Shown here one piece after another: positions 54,025 to 64,000 of a stretch of 64,000 nt of DNA. Origin of the DNA: Tilletia caries (taxonomy: Eukaryota; Basidiomycota; Exobasidiomycetes; Tilletiales; Tilletiaceae); contig JALUTQ010000004.1 in the NCBI GenBank assembly GCA_032718865.1, positions 62,001 through 126,000 of the forward strand, given 5' to 3'. The notes below the pieces were generated by a model that was given only the letters and a program-made list of their open reading frames with translations, was not told the origin of the DNA and did not search any database. Each line of letters starts with the position of its first letter. Position 1 is the first letter of the stretch. The position numbers and the translations under genes were made by a program.

Positions 54025-55554
54025 GCGTCAGCAGTGGGCCAAGGCTTTCGAAGCGGAGCTGGAGTCTCTGATCAAGAACGAGACGCTCGAGGAGGTGGTC
54101 CTCCCTCCCGGCGCCAAGGTCGTATCGACCAAGTGGGTCTGCAAGACTAAGAGGGACGCAGACGGCAACTACCTCAAGCACAAGGCTCGTCTTGTTGGTC
54201 GTGGCTTCACTCAGCGCTACGGCATCGATTACGACGAGACATATGCGCCAGTCGGACGCATGACGAGCTTGAGGATCTTCTTTGTCGAAGCTGCGGTCCA
54301 GGGACTTATGGTCTGGCAGATGGACGCCGAGACAGCCTTTCTCAACCCCAAAATGGATCGCGTCCTCTACATCAGCTTTCCGGAGGGGTGGAAGCAGCAA
54401 GATCCCAAGGCGACTGGGCTTCTTGTCCGCAAGGGACTCTACGGCTTCAAGCAGTCAGCTCGCCTCTGGTGGCTCGATGTCGTTTCCAAACTACGCGACC
54501 TCGGGTTTGTTCACAGCGACGCCGATTGGGGCATTTTTCGTTCGCGTCGAACCCAACGGCAACCGCACGATCGTTTTTCGTCTACGTCGACGACTTCCTG
54601 ATCGCTGCGAAGACTCAGGCCCTCATCGACTCCGTTCGCGAGGGCCTCAAGGCCTCCTACAGAATGACCGACATTGGTCTCGTCAGCTCGGTACTTGGAA
54701 TCAAGGTCCAGCAGCTCGACAACGGCTTCGCCCTCAGCCAAGGTCATTACATCGACACAGTCCTGGAGCGTTTCAACATGACCAACTGTCGCCCGGAGTC
54801 CTCTCCTATGGCGGTCGGAACTAAGCTCGTCCCAGAGGGAGTGCCTTTGACGGACGCCCAGCTTTTCCAAGCCCTGATCGGTTGCTTGATGTGGATCGCC
54901 CTCTCCACCAGGCCTGACATCAGCTTTGTCGTTAGCGCGCTCTCCCGTTTCAATGGCTGCCCGACTCAGGCTCATTACCAAGCTGCCCTTCGCGTCCTCC
55001 GCTACCTCAAGGCAACGCGAGACTTGGCACTGGTCCTCGCTCCCGTCAAGATCGACGGACAGCCCGAGCTTACTGGCTACTCCGACGCCGACTGGGCCGG
55101 AAACGTCGAAGACCGCCGCTCTCAGTCTGGGTACGTCTTCAAGCTGTACGGCGCAACCGTCAGCTGGGGTTCCCTTCGCCAGCAATGCGTTTCTCTGTCC
55201 TCAGTTGAGTCAGAGTACGTCGCCCTCACCGAGGCCGTCAAGGACGCCATCTGGCTTCGTACAGCCGTTCTCGCGTACGACCAGACCGCTCCTCAGGCTG
55301 TCGGCATTGTCCTGAAGGGCGACAACCAGGGTTCCATCGCCCTCGCACAGAACCCTGGATGGCATCGACGCACCAAGCACATCGACCTTCGCTACCACTT
55401 TGTCCGCTGGCAAGTTGAAGAAGGTGCGATCAAGCTTGAATACGTTGGTACTTCGGATCAAGTGGCCGACATCTTCACCAAGGCCACTCCGACTCCCGTC
55501 CTCGTCAAGCATCGGACCAGTCTTGGTCTGCTCGACCCCGCCAACGTCGTCTGA
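53822..55554 (+). pseudogene. copia-2 reverse transcriptase and RNase H (frame-broken)
   Basis: First frame: QQWAKAFEAELESLIKNETL, STKWVCKTKRDADGNYLKHK, RLVGRGFTQRYGIDYDETYA, WQMDAETAFLNPKMDRVLYI, KGLYGFKQSARLWWLDVVSK. The frame is lost at two T5 runs (54534-54538 and 54574-54578), each with one T too many for continuity. The last frame carries catalytic FVYVDDFLIAAKT, VLGIKVQQLDNGFALSQGHY, IGCLMWIALSTRPDISFVV and RNase H YSDADWAGN, LSSVESEYVAL, GDNQGSIALAQNPGWH to the stop at 55554, 45 bp before the 3' LTR. Confidence 0.88.
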
Positions 55555-55599
55555 CGGTCATCACTCGACTTCAGCAACCACGCTGCGGTTGAGAAGGAG

Positions 55600-56183
55600 T
55601 GTTGAAGATTGCATCTTCATAGCAACCTCCACGTGGTTGTGACCTTTCCACAGTCTTTCCTATATAGATGAGACCCTTAGTCTCATTTGTGACTCCACTT
55701 CCAGTCTCATCGATTCCTGCGTTTGTGACACGAAATCGTTGCGCAACGATGTGGCACACATTGTTCATTGCGCAATGGCTGTCCTCCCCCTGTACCCACA
55801 AAGCTATATAAGCAGGCACTTTCCACCACCACTGTTTCCCCCGCTTCTATTGAAATTCACCACACACGTTCCTGCTTCCACTCTCCCTCGTCACCTCCTC
55901 ACCTTTGACCTCGTCCTCCTCATCTTTTACCTGCTCGCCCTCATCCTTGACTTCCCCGTCAAAGGTTGCATCCTTTCCGTATCTTCAGGCATAGGCTAGA
56001 GTTCTGGCAGCACGTCACTTCGCCCTCATTGCGAGGGGGTACTACGTAGCTGACCGTCCGACACCGAACCTGAGATACTGGGATTGCTCCTGCGACTCGT
56101 CAAGCGACGTCGGCCTCTCTCCTCCACCTTGTCGGTCCTCCCAAGGTGAGTAGTCGAGCACTGAGCACCTAGTATTTACAACA
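55600..56183 (+). repeat. copia-2 3' LTR
   Basis: 584 bp, near-identical to the 5' LTR (one length difference in a C run, one substitution). Confidence 0.95.
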
Positions 56184-56885
56184 CAAGTTCCGCTCCTTCG
56201 TCTTCGCTTCCGGACACGTCCTCTTGTCGGGTTGGCGTTCCCGACTGGGTCCGGGCTCGCCTCGAAGATGAAAGCCGTGATTGTCTTGACCACCGCCGGG
56301 TTCTACGTCCAAGGGGCTGTCCATATCTTCATCCTGGTCACGAGCGAGAGGTCCAAGGTCGGCAGAGCATCTGATGGCGGGAAGGAGGCTGTTGTCAGAG
56401 CCGTTGTCTGAGGATGGCCCAAAGTCCATGTCTTGCTGGTCGTAAGGGCCGTAATCGATCCCATTGAGCTCGTCCCCGTCCATCTCCTTCTGCTCCCCGT
56501 CGTCCTCTCGCTTTTCCGTCTCCCGCTCCTCCTCGGCCTGTCCAGCTCCCTCTTCCCCCCGGTCCCCTTCTTCGCCCGCAATCTCATCCTTGTTCCGTTG
56601 CAATGCGAGAAGCAACGCCTTTGGTGGAGGGTAGCCGAGGGCTGTTGCGCGGGCAACCTCCGACTTGTCCTCCGTTATGTGCCGATCTCTCGACCGGACG
56701 GTGATCGTGCGGGCCTCATTGCTGAACCTTGCGCAGTGTGAATAGCACCAGCAATGCACGCGTTGGTCTCTGCGCTTCATGGTGACCTCGGAGGCTCGGA
56801 CGGCAGGTGTAGAGGGAGGGAAGCTTGGGCGGGTCGCCAGGTCTGATTTCTCCAAGTTCTCGTTTCTCAAGCGCGGGAATGCAAC

Positions 56886-57030
56886 CGCGTCTGTACCGCG
56901 TCAGAACCGAGACCAGACTTTTCAGACGTTTCAGACTAAAGCTCTTTTCCGGGTCTATCAGCCCTGTCGCGCCTTCGCCGCGTCTCAGCCGCCACCACCG
57001 CAGCCGAGCCGTGACTTGCGTTTTACTGTG
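56886..57030 (-). repeat. Right terminal and subterminal repeats of the CACTA-like element
   Basis: On the minus strand: CACAGTAAA (57030-57022), GGCTGAGACGCGG (56990-56978) and GACGCGGTACAGACGCG (56902-56886). These are inverted relative to the left end. Confidence 0.7.
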
Positions 57031-57086
57031 GTCTGACACGGAACGGGCAAAATACCATCCGCACAATTTTCGACCACGCGGATGTG

Positions 57087-57537
57087 GAGGTTAACCACAG
57101 GATGGTACGGAGATGTTTGAAAAACCACAGGATGGTATGCCCCTTATCTTACCATGGGAGGGTACGGAGATTCCATTCGCCGACCTCATCTCGAGGAGAA
57201 GATTGAAAGTGCTTTCTGAGAAGAAAAGTCTCAGGATACAGCACCCTCTAATCGCAACCAATCGCATCGCAGAAAGGCCTGTTTTGCTCTCCTATAAGCC
57301 TCACACGCCTACCATTGGATTTTCAGGTCAGTTATTCAGTGTATTCAGGAGCCGCGAGAGCTTCGGCGGTCTGTGGCGGGCCAAAAAATTGGAATTTTCG
57401 ACCCAGAAACACCTTTGATCTGTGCTTAATGAGATGAGGTCGGCCATACAAGGTCCTCATACCCTCCCATGGTAAGATAGTGAGCATACCATCCTGTGGT
57501 TTTTCGAGAATTTGTGTACCATCCTGTGGTTAACCTC
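57087..57537. mobile_element. Inverted-repeat (MITE-like) element with 10-bp target duplication
   Basis: 451 bp. Arms of about 115 bp begin GAGGTTAACCACAGGATGGTA and mirror each other to GCCGACCTCATCTC (57087 to about 57194 and about 57432-57537). Each arm carries two copies of ACCACAGGATGGTA and one TCTTACCATGGGAGGGTA. The flanks CGCGGATGTG at 57077-57086 and 57538-57547 are a perfect 10-bp direct repeat. Long arms and a 9-11 bp duplication fit a Mutator-like (MULE) MITE. It lies 56 bp outside the CACTA-like element. Confidence 0.88.
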
Positions 57538-57547
57538 CGCGGATGTG

Positions 57548-60400
57548 CCCAAGCCTTCGCGGTAGTTTTCCGGTACCCACTTCACTCCGTCTCGGACCTC
57601 CTTGGCCGACCCGACCGACCGAAAACGTAAATCAACGCAATCAACCTGCTTTATTTGTCGCAGATCTTGTCCATGCACCAACATGCTGCATATGTACTGC
57701 ATGCTGAATTGCTGATGTTGTTGAGGAGTCCCAGCAGCGCCCATCGCCCATCATGCTCATGTCACCCGCTTCAGCATAATCTTGGGAACCTCCACTGCTG
57801 CCTCCACACCCGCGGGCAGCGAGTATGTATCCCTGAGCGCCTGAGCCTCCTTTCCTTACTTGCCCCTGATCATATGTCGGCGAAGCTGCAGTGAAGAGGA
57901 TACGCATATTTTTCTCGCTGGCGGGACGCTGCTTTTGTACGACCTTACTTGAAGAATATGCTTTCGTGCTACATACCCGAACGGAAGCAGGGCCGAAAGC
58001 AGACGATCCAAAATTATGTTTACACAGCTCCCCTTGGCCCTTTCACAACGACATAAATACGCTGGGGAGCGGGTCAGAGGCCAGAACCCGAAGGAGAGTA
58101 CATAGTCATCGATCGAGCGACTCCCTCTCAGGCCATTGCATGCTCCTTTCTGACACTTAACCACTGACTGTCACTGTCTGATCTATCGTCAAAGGCTGGG
58201 GTGTTGTGTAAATTATTGGGTCGAAGGAGGATAACCAGGAAGAAGGCGCCGCTGGCCGCTGACCCGACTCTCTCCGACTCCACACCCACTCGCCTTCCTC
58301 ACGTGACATCACTTCCCATTATTCATCTTCCCCAGACCACAATCCCCACCCCCACAAACCACAACCCCCACATTTGGCGAAGTCTGCAAAATTATACAGA
58401 CCCCGCTCCAGGAAGAAAAGTCTTTTGTCTAGCTTCGGATGCGGAACCGCCGATTGGGATATTGGGATGTGTATGTAATCTTATCACGCTGCTCTAACGC
58501 TTTCTTGTGTGAGCGGGCGGCCGGCGTGTGCACCGACCCCTTCCATCCCTCGCTCCCTTCATCGTTCATCGCTGGATCTGCCTTGACACCTCGCACAAAG
58601 GAAAAGGAAAGAGAACGTTTCGTTCGGGAACCGTGAGTGCGCGACTCGTGTCTCTCGACTCCTGACTCCGCTGGGTCTTTCAGAAGCGATCAGACATGTT
58701 TTCCCAGATCTATGTAATAGAAACCTCAAGTGTGTCTCTGTTTTCAGACGCAGCGAAATTGAAGATGACCCCATCACCGAGTTCCGACAAGAAAGGCAGC
58801 GAGCCACGCGCGATCGAGACACACTTACGCAGCTGTATATATTACATATGCTGTTCAAGCAGTTAGGCAGGGAGGGCTGACAGGAAAAGAAGCAAGAAGC
58901 TGGACAAGATTTGTAGAGCCTACTGCACGAATGTCTGACTCACTTTTGGCAGGTTCTCTGTCTCGCCCAGATTTATCCTTGTTGAGCTTATTGGGTTTAT
59001 GATCTTTTGAGACACCTTGTCCATATGATATATGATCTGCTCCTTACTTACTCCGTATGCTCCCGGCTCCGTATTCATTTCATATCGGCCCTGTTTCGAT
59101 CAAAAGTTGGCACTTGGCACAACTTCCTTCTGTCAAATGTCAAGGAACAGCAGGAATATATCATCGTCGTATAACATACGCAGGACCGGAGGAACGCGGG
59201 TGGGTACGGGTCATGCATGCTGTATGCTGCTGGCTGCATGATGATGAGGTTGCGCTGTTATACCGAGGATAAGATGAAGCTGTCGGAGCGTGATTGAACC
59301 TGCGCTGCCGTCACGGAAGCGCAAAACAGCCGCTAAACTGTAAATAATTTCTCATCACATTTTTGGATGGCTGTCGAACGCACAGCGCATCGGCCTCTTC
59401 CATTTTAGAAGTTGTTCCTTCCACACATGCAGCAGCTTCGACCAGCCAGCCAACCAGTGCACTGTGCAGCATCCAACGCTTCGCTTCCCTTCTCCGTTCC
59501 ATCTCTCACTCTCTCCCGCCTCTTGATCGCTCTTCTCTGGCTATCTCTGTTCCGCACTTCTCCGCTTCCTATTTGGCGAGTTCTTGACTTGACTCTGTTG
59601 GCGAGAAGGGTTAACGCAAAGACACACTCGATCGCTGTTCCCGACTTCCGTACGGCATACGGCAGGCGGCAGGCATTCAGAAGAAACGTCCACTACTCCC
59701 GACTCCTCCTGTTGGCTCTCTCCCTTCTTCCCGCAACCACCGCTGGACCTTCGCATTCGCTCCTGCCATCTTGCTTTCTACCTCGCACTTGCAGCATCCA
59801 GCGGTCAACATCTTCTCCTTTCCCCCCTCTCTTTTGCTCCTCCGGGGAAACAGGATCGTTCTGCGACAGCAAGAGGGGTCATCGATTCCAGTCCAGGCTC
59901 TTGGCACACAACTGCGCCCCCACGCGACATCAAACTCGAGCTCTCCATTCTACTCGTCGGGCCAGGCCAAGAATTTGAAGGCAACGTCGGCTATAGCACG
60001 CTTGGGGTTAACGTACATCTCGATCGGCGCATGAGACCGGTATCGTCCAACTTCGTCGCCTGTGCATCTTCATCGACATCGATACCATTTTCGATTCTCC
60101 GCAGCTTCTCTCCAGATTTACGCGTCGTACGGTTGATGCCTTCAGCGAAGTAACGAGGATCCGGGATCGTCCACCAACTCTTCTCCTTCGCCTTTCCCCT
60201 TCTTCTTCGCCTTCTCTTCTTCGCTTCCGGTCCTTCCGCCTCGCACGTCGCTCTCCGAGGATCCAAAGGCGGCTGGTCTCAAGAGAATCCTGCGCACTCT
60301 TCCTTTTATTCTCGTCTGCTTTTCCCCTTCAAAACTCTCAGGCGGATAGCTCGAGAGCCCCAGGCACTCAACGCAGAATCGACAAAAAAGAAGCGGGAAG
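57548..60400. other. Gene-poor stretch and long leader of the C2H2 factor
   Basis: No supportable gene. 58290-58330 has a CACGTGA motif, 58330-58380 is AC-rich. The last 900 bp before 60401 are strongly CT-rich with TTCTCC repeats, as in long 5' leaders of fungal regulator genes, so the transcription start of the next gene may lie near 59400-59500. A minus-strand open segment at 57641-57907 (Gly/Ser-rich) could be part of a gene but has no recognisable motif. Confidence 0.4.
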
Positions 60401-62910
60401 ATGGAGTCTCATACTCAGGCTGCCCAGGCTTCATCATCGTCTTCGTCCTCTTCCCATCATCCCCAGCACGGACACTATCATTCGCAGCATCATCATCATC
60501 AGTCACCGCAACAAAATCAAGGCCAGGGCCATCACCCTTCCCCGCAGCAACACCCGCAAAATCACCATCATCACCACCACCATTCCGGCTCCTCATCATA
60601 CTGGGGTCCTCCTGCCCAGCCCTCGTTCTTTCCTAGCGGTTCGGCATCCATCAGCCCTGTCATTGGGGGTGCAACAGGCAGCGTTGGAGTGCTCAGTCAA
60701 AATGGCGGCAGTGGAAGTACGGAAAGCCATCCCAGCGTCGGTGGAGGCACGCCTTCTGCAACCGGCGTATCAGCTCCCAACCCAGGCCCAGCACCCGCAC
60801 AACAACCTTCAGCAGTGCCCTATCCCCTCAACGAGATACCCAGCACAGCCGGCTTCCCCGCCGCCTCCGCGGATCCAGCCGCCTACGCCCGCGCCGGCGC
60901 GTTCAACGGCGGCACAAATGGGGTCGATGCTTTCTATCCACTCGGCTTACCAAGCGTTATGAAGCGGCCGACGAATCCGAACGCGCCGCCCCGACAGTTC
61001 AAGTGCAACGTCTGTGCGGCCTCCTTCAGTCGGAATCACGATTTGAAACGGCACCTGCGCATCCATCTGGCCGTGAAGCCTTTCCCTTGTCAGTTTTGCG
61101 AGAAGAGCTTCAGTCGGAAGGACGCGCTCAAACGGCATGTTTTGGTCAAGGTGAGTAACGGTTTTTTTTCCAGTTTCGGACCCGCACATTTCCCATCGCG
61201 TCTGCCAGACCTGACAGGTAAGGATCACACTGCCGTACCAATCATCTGACATTTCTTCTCTCCTCAATCTCCTCTCTTATTCGTGCTGGGCACCAATCTG
61301 CTTCCTGTTGGATTTTGCTTTGAAACTGGTAGGGATGTGGGCAGGGCAACAAGAAGGAAAAGGAAGAGAGGGCCAAGAAGGGAAAGGGAAAGGCAGCGCA
61401 ACAGGTCCCTGTGGGCTCCGACCGAAGCAACGAAGCGATCCCCAATGGATCCGTCACCGGCGTGTCCACAGCATCTACCGCATCGCCAGGGAACAACGGA
61501 ACCTCGATACCATCGACAAATCCGTACGACCAAGCCGTGCACCCATCGGACTTCGGGTTAGCTGGTGGTGCGGGCTCTGGCGGTGCGTCAGGAACAGGAC
61601 CTGCCGATCATAACGGGTCAGGAGATCACTTCTATCCGCGCGGTGGTGCGTCGTCGCTGGTACTGGGGTCCCCGTATGGGTCAGCGGACGTCGGTCGCGA
61701 AGGAAATGGTGGATTCTCAGCATACCCGGTGCACGGCCCGCCATCTGCTTATGGCGGGGGCCCATCAGCACGGACTGGGTTACCAATGTCTGTCAGTAGC
61801 AGCGCTGGCTCGTCGTGGTACAACCAATACGGACCAGGAGGCAATCCCGCAAGTGGTGGTGGTGGTGGAGGCGAAGGTTCAGGCGGGTCAGGGGGTTCGG
61901 TAATTCGATCGCGAGATAGCACGTACGATACCGATTCGTACGCATCCAGTATGGGCCATGCATCTGCTCACACCCCCCGAGCCGATACGCCGCACAGCCT
62001 ACATCAACATCCGTCTCATGCGCATCATCCGCACGGTCATCAACACCCGCACGGCCATCCGCATCATCCGCATCACGGCCCTCACTCGCACATGGGAGGA
62101 GGAGGTGGTGGTGGAGCAGGACAGCCGCACCCGAGTCCGCACTCATCGCATGATCCGTACTCACCTCAGACCCCAGGGACATATTCCGGCTACGGAGCTT
62201 TCTACCCAGGCGGTCCGGCGGGCCATACGCTGGGAGCCATGTCGAACACGGTTGCCTCAGGTGGGCCAGCGAACGGCTTTGACGGTGGGGCTTCGAGACC
62301 ATATCCTCAGCAGCAACCGCCGCATTACGCGTCGCCGTATTCCAATGCTGATTCTAGCGGCAATGGTGGTGGAGGCGGTCATGACAACTCCGGTGGTGGT
62401 GCAGCTCCTCCGCAACCTGCTGTGCCGACTTGGTGGCGCCAATTGAGCACGAGGGAAGCGCGAAGGGGGGGACCGCCTTTGCCTGGACTTTTTTCACGCA
62501 GAGGCTCGGGAACCCCCTTCTCATGTGCCGTCCGATGCAGCGTCACAAGACGCAAATCAACTCTCGTGGATGTGCATCTCTCAACGCTCAACGCTCAACC
62601 CCGGTGCAAACAAATATCTTATCGACTTTCTCACTTATTTCCGCTCGCTCTGCTCCCCCATCGATCCGCTCTCCACCAATCCGGGTACATATTCCACCAC
62701 GCTCCAAGGTCACCAGGTTTTCCGTTTCTCTCGCTCGCCCTTCGCAACACAAGCGAATTCTCTTTCTTCTTTTGCTACTCTCTACAGCGCGCGGACGGTC
62801 GATCGGACGTACCGGAATCCAACGCACGGCCTCGTAGCACTTCTCCCTTCGCTTCGGCCCGAAGGAACAACGCCCAGGCCTCCAACTATGCCTCTCTGGC
62901 CTTCCCTTAA
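60401..62910 (+). CDS. C2H2 zinc-finger transcription factor
   Basis: Two exons, 60401-61150 and 61333-62910. The N-terminus is His/Gln/Ser-rich (HHHH runs). Two tandem fingers at about residues 202-250: FKCNVCAASFSRNHDLKRHL..H and FPCQFCEKSFSRKDALKRH, the second completed across the intron by VLVKGCG. Linker LAVKPFP replaces the usual TGEKP. A basic stretch (NKKEKEERAKKGKGK) follows, likely nuclear import, then long Gly/His/Pro-rich disordered sequence. It should bind DNA in the nucleus; the target is unknown, and finger order resembles fungal morphogenesis or stress regulators without a firm match. The last 140 codons (after about 62450) look like translated 3' UTR or a missed intron, so the C-terminus is uncertain. 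Confidence 0.8.
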
Positions 62911-63255
62911 AAGGTGCAACGAAACCGCATGTCCGACTTTCGAGCAAGTCCAGCAAGCAGCGAACCGGAAACGAGCGAGCACACCAGACTATTTCAACCC
63001 AGTCGTATAACAAAAGAACCCTCGGGCGCCAAACTGCCCCTCTCTCTCCAAAGAAATTTGCCTGAATGCATACCCCTAAGCCCCGTTTCCTCCCCCCCTC
63101 CCCAAGCCCTCCCCATTTCTTCTCTCAAAGCAGTATCTGCAGATTCAAAGCAAATGTGTCTGTCTCATACTCAGAAGAACATGCAACTGTGCTTCTCAAA
63201 GTGAATTCGTATTCGTTGGAGGACAACTTTGTGAAGTTCATGGCCGAAGACAGCT
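62911..63255. other. Convergent 3' region
   Basis: 345 bp between the C2H2 factor and the ZNF830-like gene; no gene seen. Confidence 0.5.
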
Positions 63256-64000
63256 TCACCCTCTGCCGTCAGGTCCCCCATTTCCCTTCTTCCCTTTCGC
63301 CTTCTTACTCGACGTTGCCAGGTCGGGTTTGGAGGCTGAGCCAGATTCTTTGCCGGCTTGTTGTTTGGCGAGCCGTGCGGCTTTGAGAGCTTGGATCCGA
63401 TTCTTGAGTGTATTTACTCTGTGGATTGGTTTGCGGAGGGTCAGGTGTTAGTGAGATAGAGAGAGAGCGCTGATCAGTAGCTGAAGAGAAAGGAGAGAAC
63501 CGAAAGCAGGCCAGAGGGCGGGTGAAACTGACCTTTCGTCCGCCTCGTCCTGTATCCGTTGCTCCTCCTCAAATCTCGAAATGATCTCCTCCCGCTCCTC
63601 GCGTTCGCGCTCCAACCGCAGCTCTTCCTCCGTCGCCACTGCAACCCCAGCCGCATCTTGCTCGTCCACCTCCATACCCTCCGCGTGATCGTCCCCATCG
63701 GTTCCGTTGAGGAGGACAGGTTCGGCAGAGATGGTCGCTGATGCATGGATGTCAAAGTCGTTCGGGGCCGACTCGGAGTCTTGGGCTGCGGAGCTATCGG
63801 CAGGGCCTTCGAGGACCTCGCGCTCGAAGCGCGCCCACTCGTCTTCGTCGACCGCCGCGCCGCCGCTCGTGCTTGAGATGGGCGCTCCCGTGCTGGTGGA
63901 TCCCGGCCCGCCGTCTGAGTCGTCGAATCTGGCTCGTTTGGAGTTAGGCCCGGCGGAAGCTGGAGTTTTTAGTGATGATGCGGGCGGAGAGGAAGGCCCG
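63256..64000 (-). CDS. ZNF830/CCDC16-like protein, C-terminal part
   Basis: Two exons are in view on the minus strand: from the window edge (64000) to 63533 and 63418-63256; the gene starts to the right. The visible part has DEDEWARFEREVLEG, the hallmark ATISAEPVL, an acidic stretch, then a long charged helix (EREEREEIISRFEEEQRIQD) that continues across the intron as ADERVNTLKNRIQALKAARL. This order matches the C-terminal half of ZNF830 (CCDC16/omcg1), a spliceosome- and DNA-repair-linked nuclear protein whose N-terminal C2H2 finger would lie outside the window. It ends with a Lys-rich tail. The join at 63533/63418 uses GTCAGT and CACAG and restores the helix. Confidence 0.8.

Larger units (their letters stand above)
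50100..56183 (+). mobile_element. Ty1/copia retrotransposon copia-2, full length
   Basis: LTRs at 50100-50684 (585 bp) and 55600-56183 (584 bp) differ, by eye, only in the length of one C run (near 50291/55790) and one T/G substitution (CTTTTACCT(T/G)CTCG). Target duplication CAAGT at 50095-50099 and 56184-56188. Plus-strand order: LTR, PBS, leader of (CTCGTC)n, gag-protease-integrase ORF, RT, RNase H, LTR. It splits the transposase of the CACTA-like element. Confidence 0.96.
46466..56780 (-). pseudogene. Tnp2-type (CACTA/En-Spm-like) transposase, split by copia-2 and a foreign fragment
   Basis: Minus strand. The N-terminal exon from ATG 56780 begins MKRRDQRVHCWCYSHCARF, a Cys/His start typical of fungal Tnp2 proteins, then acidic linker. 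An exon near 56270 runs into the CAAGT site where copia-2 sits (56184) and resumes at 50099 in frame with LVASDLLLFLGDG. The core to about 48908 shows MCVNSCIAYIG, LMLSTDGAQMLNKADSDGWI, STIIPGPKSPGDIDSFLWPI and GLTGYQGYSGCKSC (Transposase_21/Tnp2). A foreign piece fills about 47925-48905; then DLPLRTDESFAQGLKELSEA, PPDIFHLFGSNISS and SPPRNPVEHAANYKFHEW, a donor at 47296, and 47212-46466 with SIHQLLHIA, EREIGLAKRSVRSKKAPF and an acidic end. A 1-nt shift near 47130 is likely. Cut by copia-2, it cannot make a full transposase. Confidence 0.75.
35097..57030 (-). mobile_element. CACTA-like (Tnp2-type) DNA transposon carrying two nested copia elements
   Basis: Both ends read CACAGTAAA inward (35097-35105 and the complement of 57022-57030), flanked by the direct repeat GTCTGAC (35090-35096, 57031-57037). 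Inside both ends are copies of GGCTGAGACGCGG (35117-35129; complement of 56978-56990) and GACGCGGTACAGACGCG (35123-35139; complement of 56886-56902), subterminal repeats as in CACTA elements. It encodes a Tnp2-type transposase on the minus strand. Subtracting copia-1 (5.7 kb) and copia-2 (6.1 kb) leaves about 10.1 kb. A CACAG terminus fits the CACT/CACAG start of this superfamily; a 7-bp target repeat does not fit the usual 3 bp, and GTCTGAC is nearly its own complement, so the exact borders are an inference. Confidence 0.7.

Noticed and set aside
57641..57907. Small Gly/Ser-rich minus-strand gene
   Set aside because: Possible exon with a GTAAGG donor nearby, but no start, partner exon or motif could be supported.

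Overview
The window is nuclear DNA of a GC-rich filamentous or yeast-like fungus, most likely a basidiomycete. Genes have many short introns (about 45-100 nt, GTGAGT-type donors, CAG acceptors), short intergenic spaces, very short first exons (SerRS, RPL12) and long low-complexity stretches in regulatory proteins. Tnp2-type (CACTA-like) transposase, Ty1/copia and Ty3/gypsy elements of the kinds found here are common in basidiomycetes. I cannot name genus or species.

Layout. 1-12 kb is host sequence: the 3' end of a Cep57/Ppc89-like spindle-pole gene, a secreted TAP-like alpha/beta hydrolase, an aprataxin-like HIT gene, a secreted type-B carboxylesterase and cytosolic seryl-tRNA synthetase. 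Non-coding remnants show that a block around the esterase and aprataxin was once duplicated in tandem and then lost genes. 12-15.1 kb is a C2H2-finger gene with a long acidic tail. 15.2-23.8 kb is a transposon patch: a truncated, decayed Ty3/gypsy element on the minus strand, with an odd CTCCGTACTCCG-rich AT island between gag and protease, and a complete non-autonomous LTR element (2.6 kb, near-identical LTRs, 5-bp TSD) upstream of its gag. 24.3-34.9 kb is host again: RPL12 (uL11), uroporphyrinogen decarboxylase, a CAF-1 p60/Cac2 WD protein and a NIPA-family magnesium transporter.

35.1-57.0 kb reads best as one CACTA-like DNA transposon of about 10 kb, bounded by inverted CACAGTAAA ends, shared subterminal GACGCGG-type motifs and a flanking GTCTGAC direct repeat. 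Two young copia elements have grown it to about 22 kb: copia-1 (35546-41240, minus, TSD TGATG) cuts a micro-exon-rich gene, and copia-2 (50100-56183, plus, TSD CAAGT) cuts the transposase. The DNA element also carries a second, unknown gene with a SAP-like tail and a foreign plus-strand coding fragment lodged inside the transposase. Both copia elements appear to prime from tRNA anticodon-loop regions (half-tRNA priming); in copia-1 the whole 39-nt 5' half of a tRNA-Met(CAU) lies next to the LTR.

57.0-64 kb: a 451-bp inverted-repeat element with a 10-bp TSD, a roughly 2.9-kb stretch with no recognisable gene, a two-finger C2H2 transcription factor with a long leader, and at the right edge the 3' part of a ZNF830/CCDC16-like gene. 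The host genes are housekeeping (translation, heme, chromatin, DNA repair, Mg transport, spindle pole) and do not form an obvious cluster; the story of the window is nested transposons and gene-block decay.
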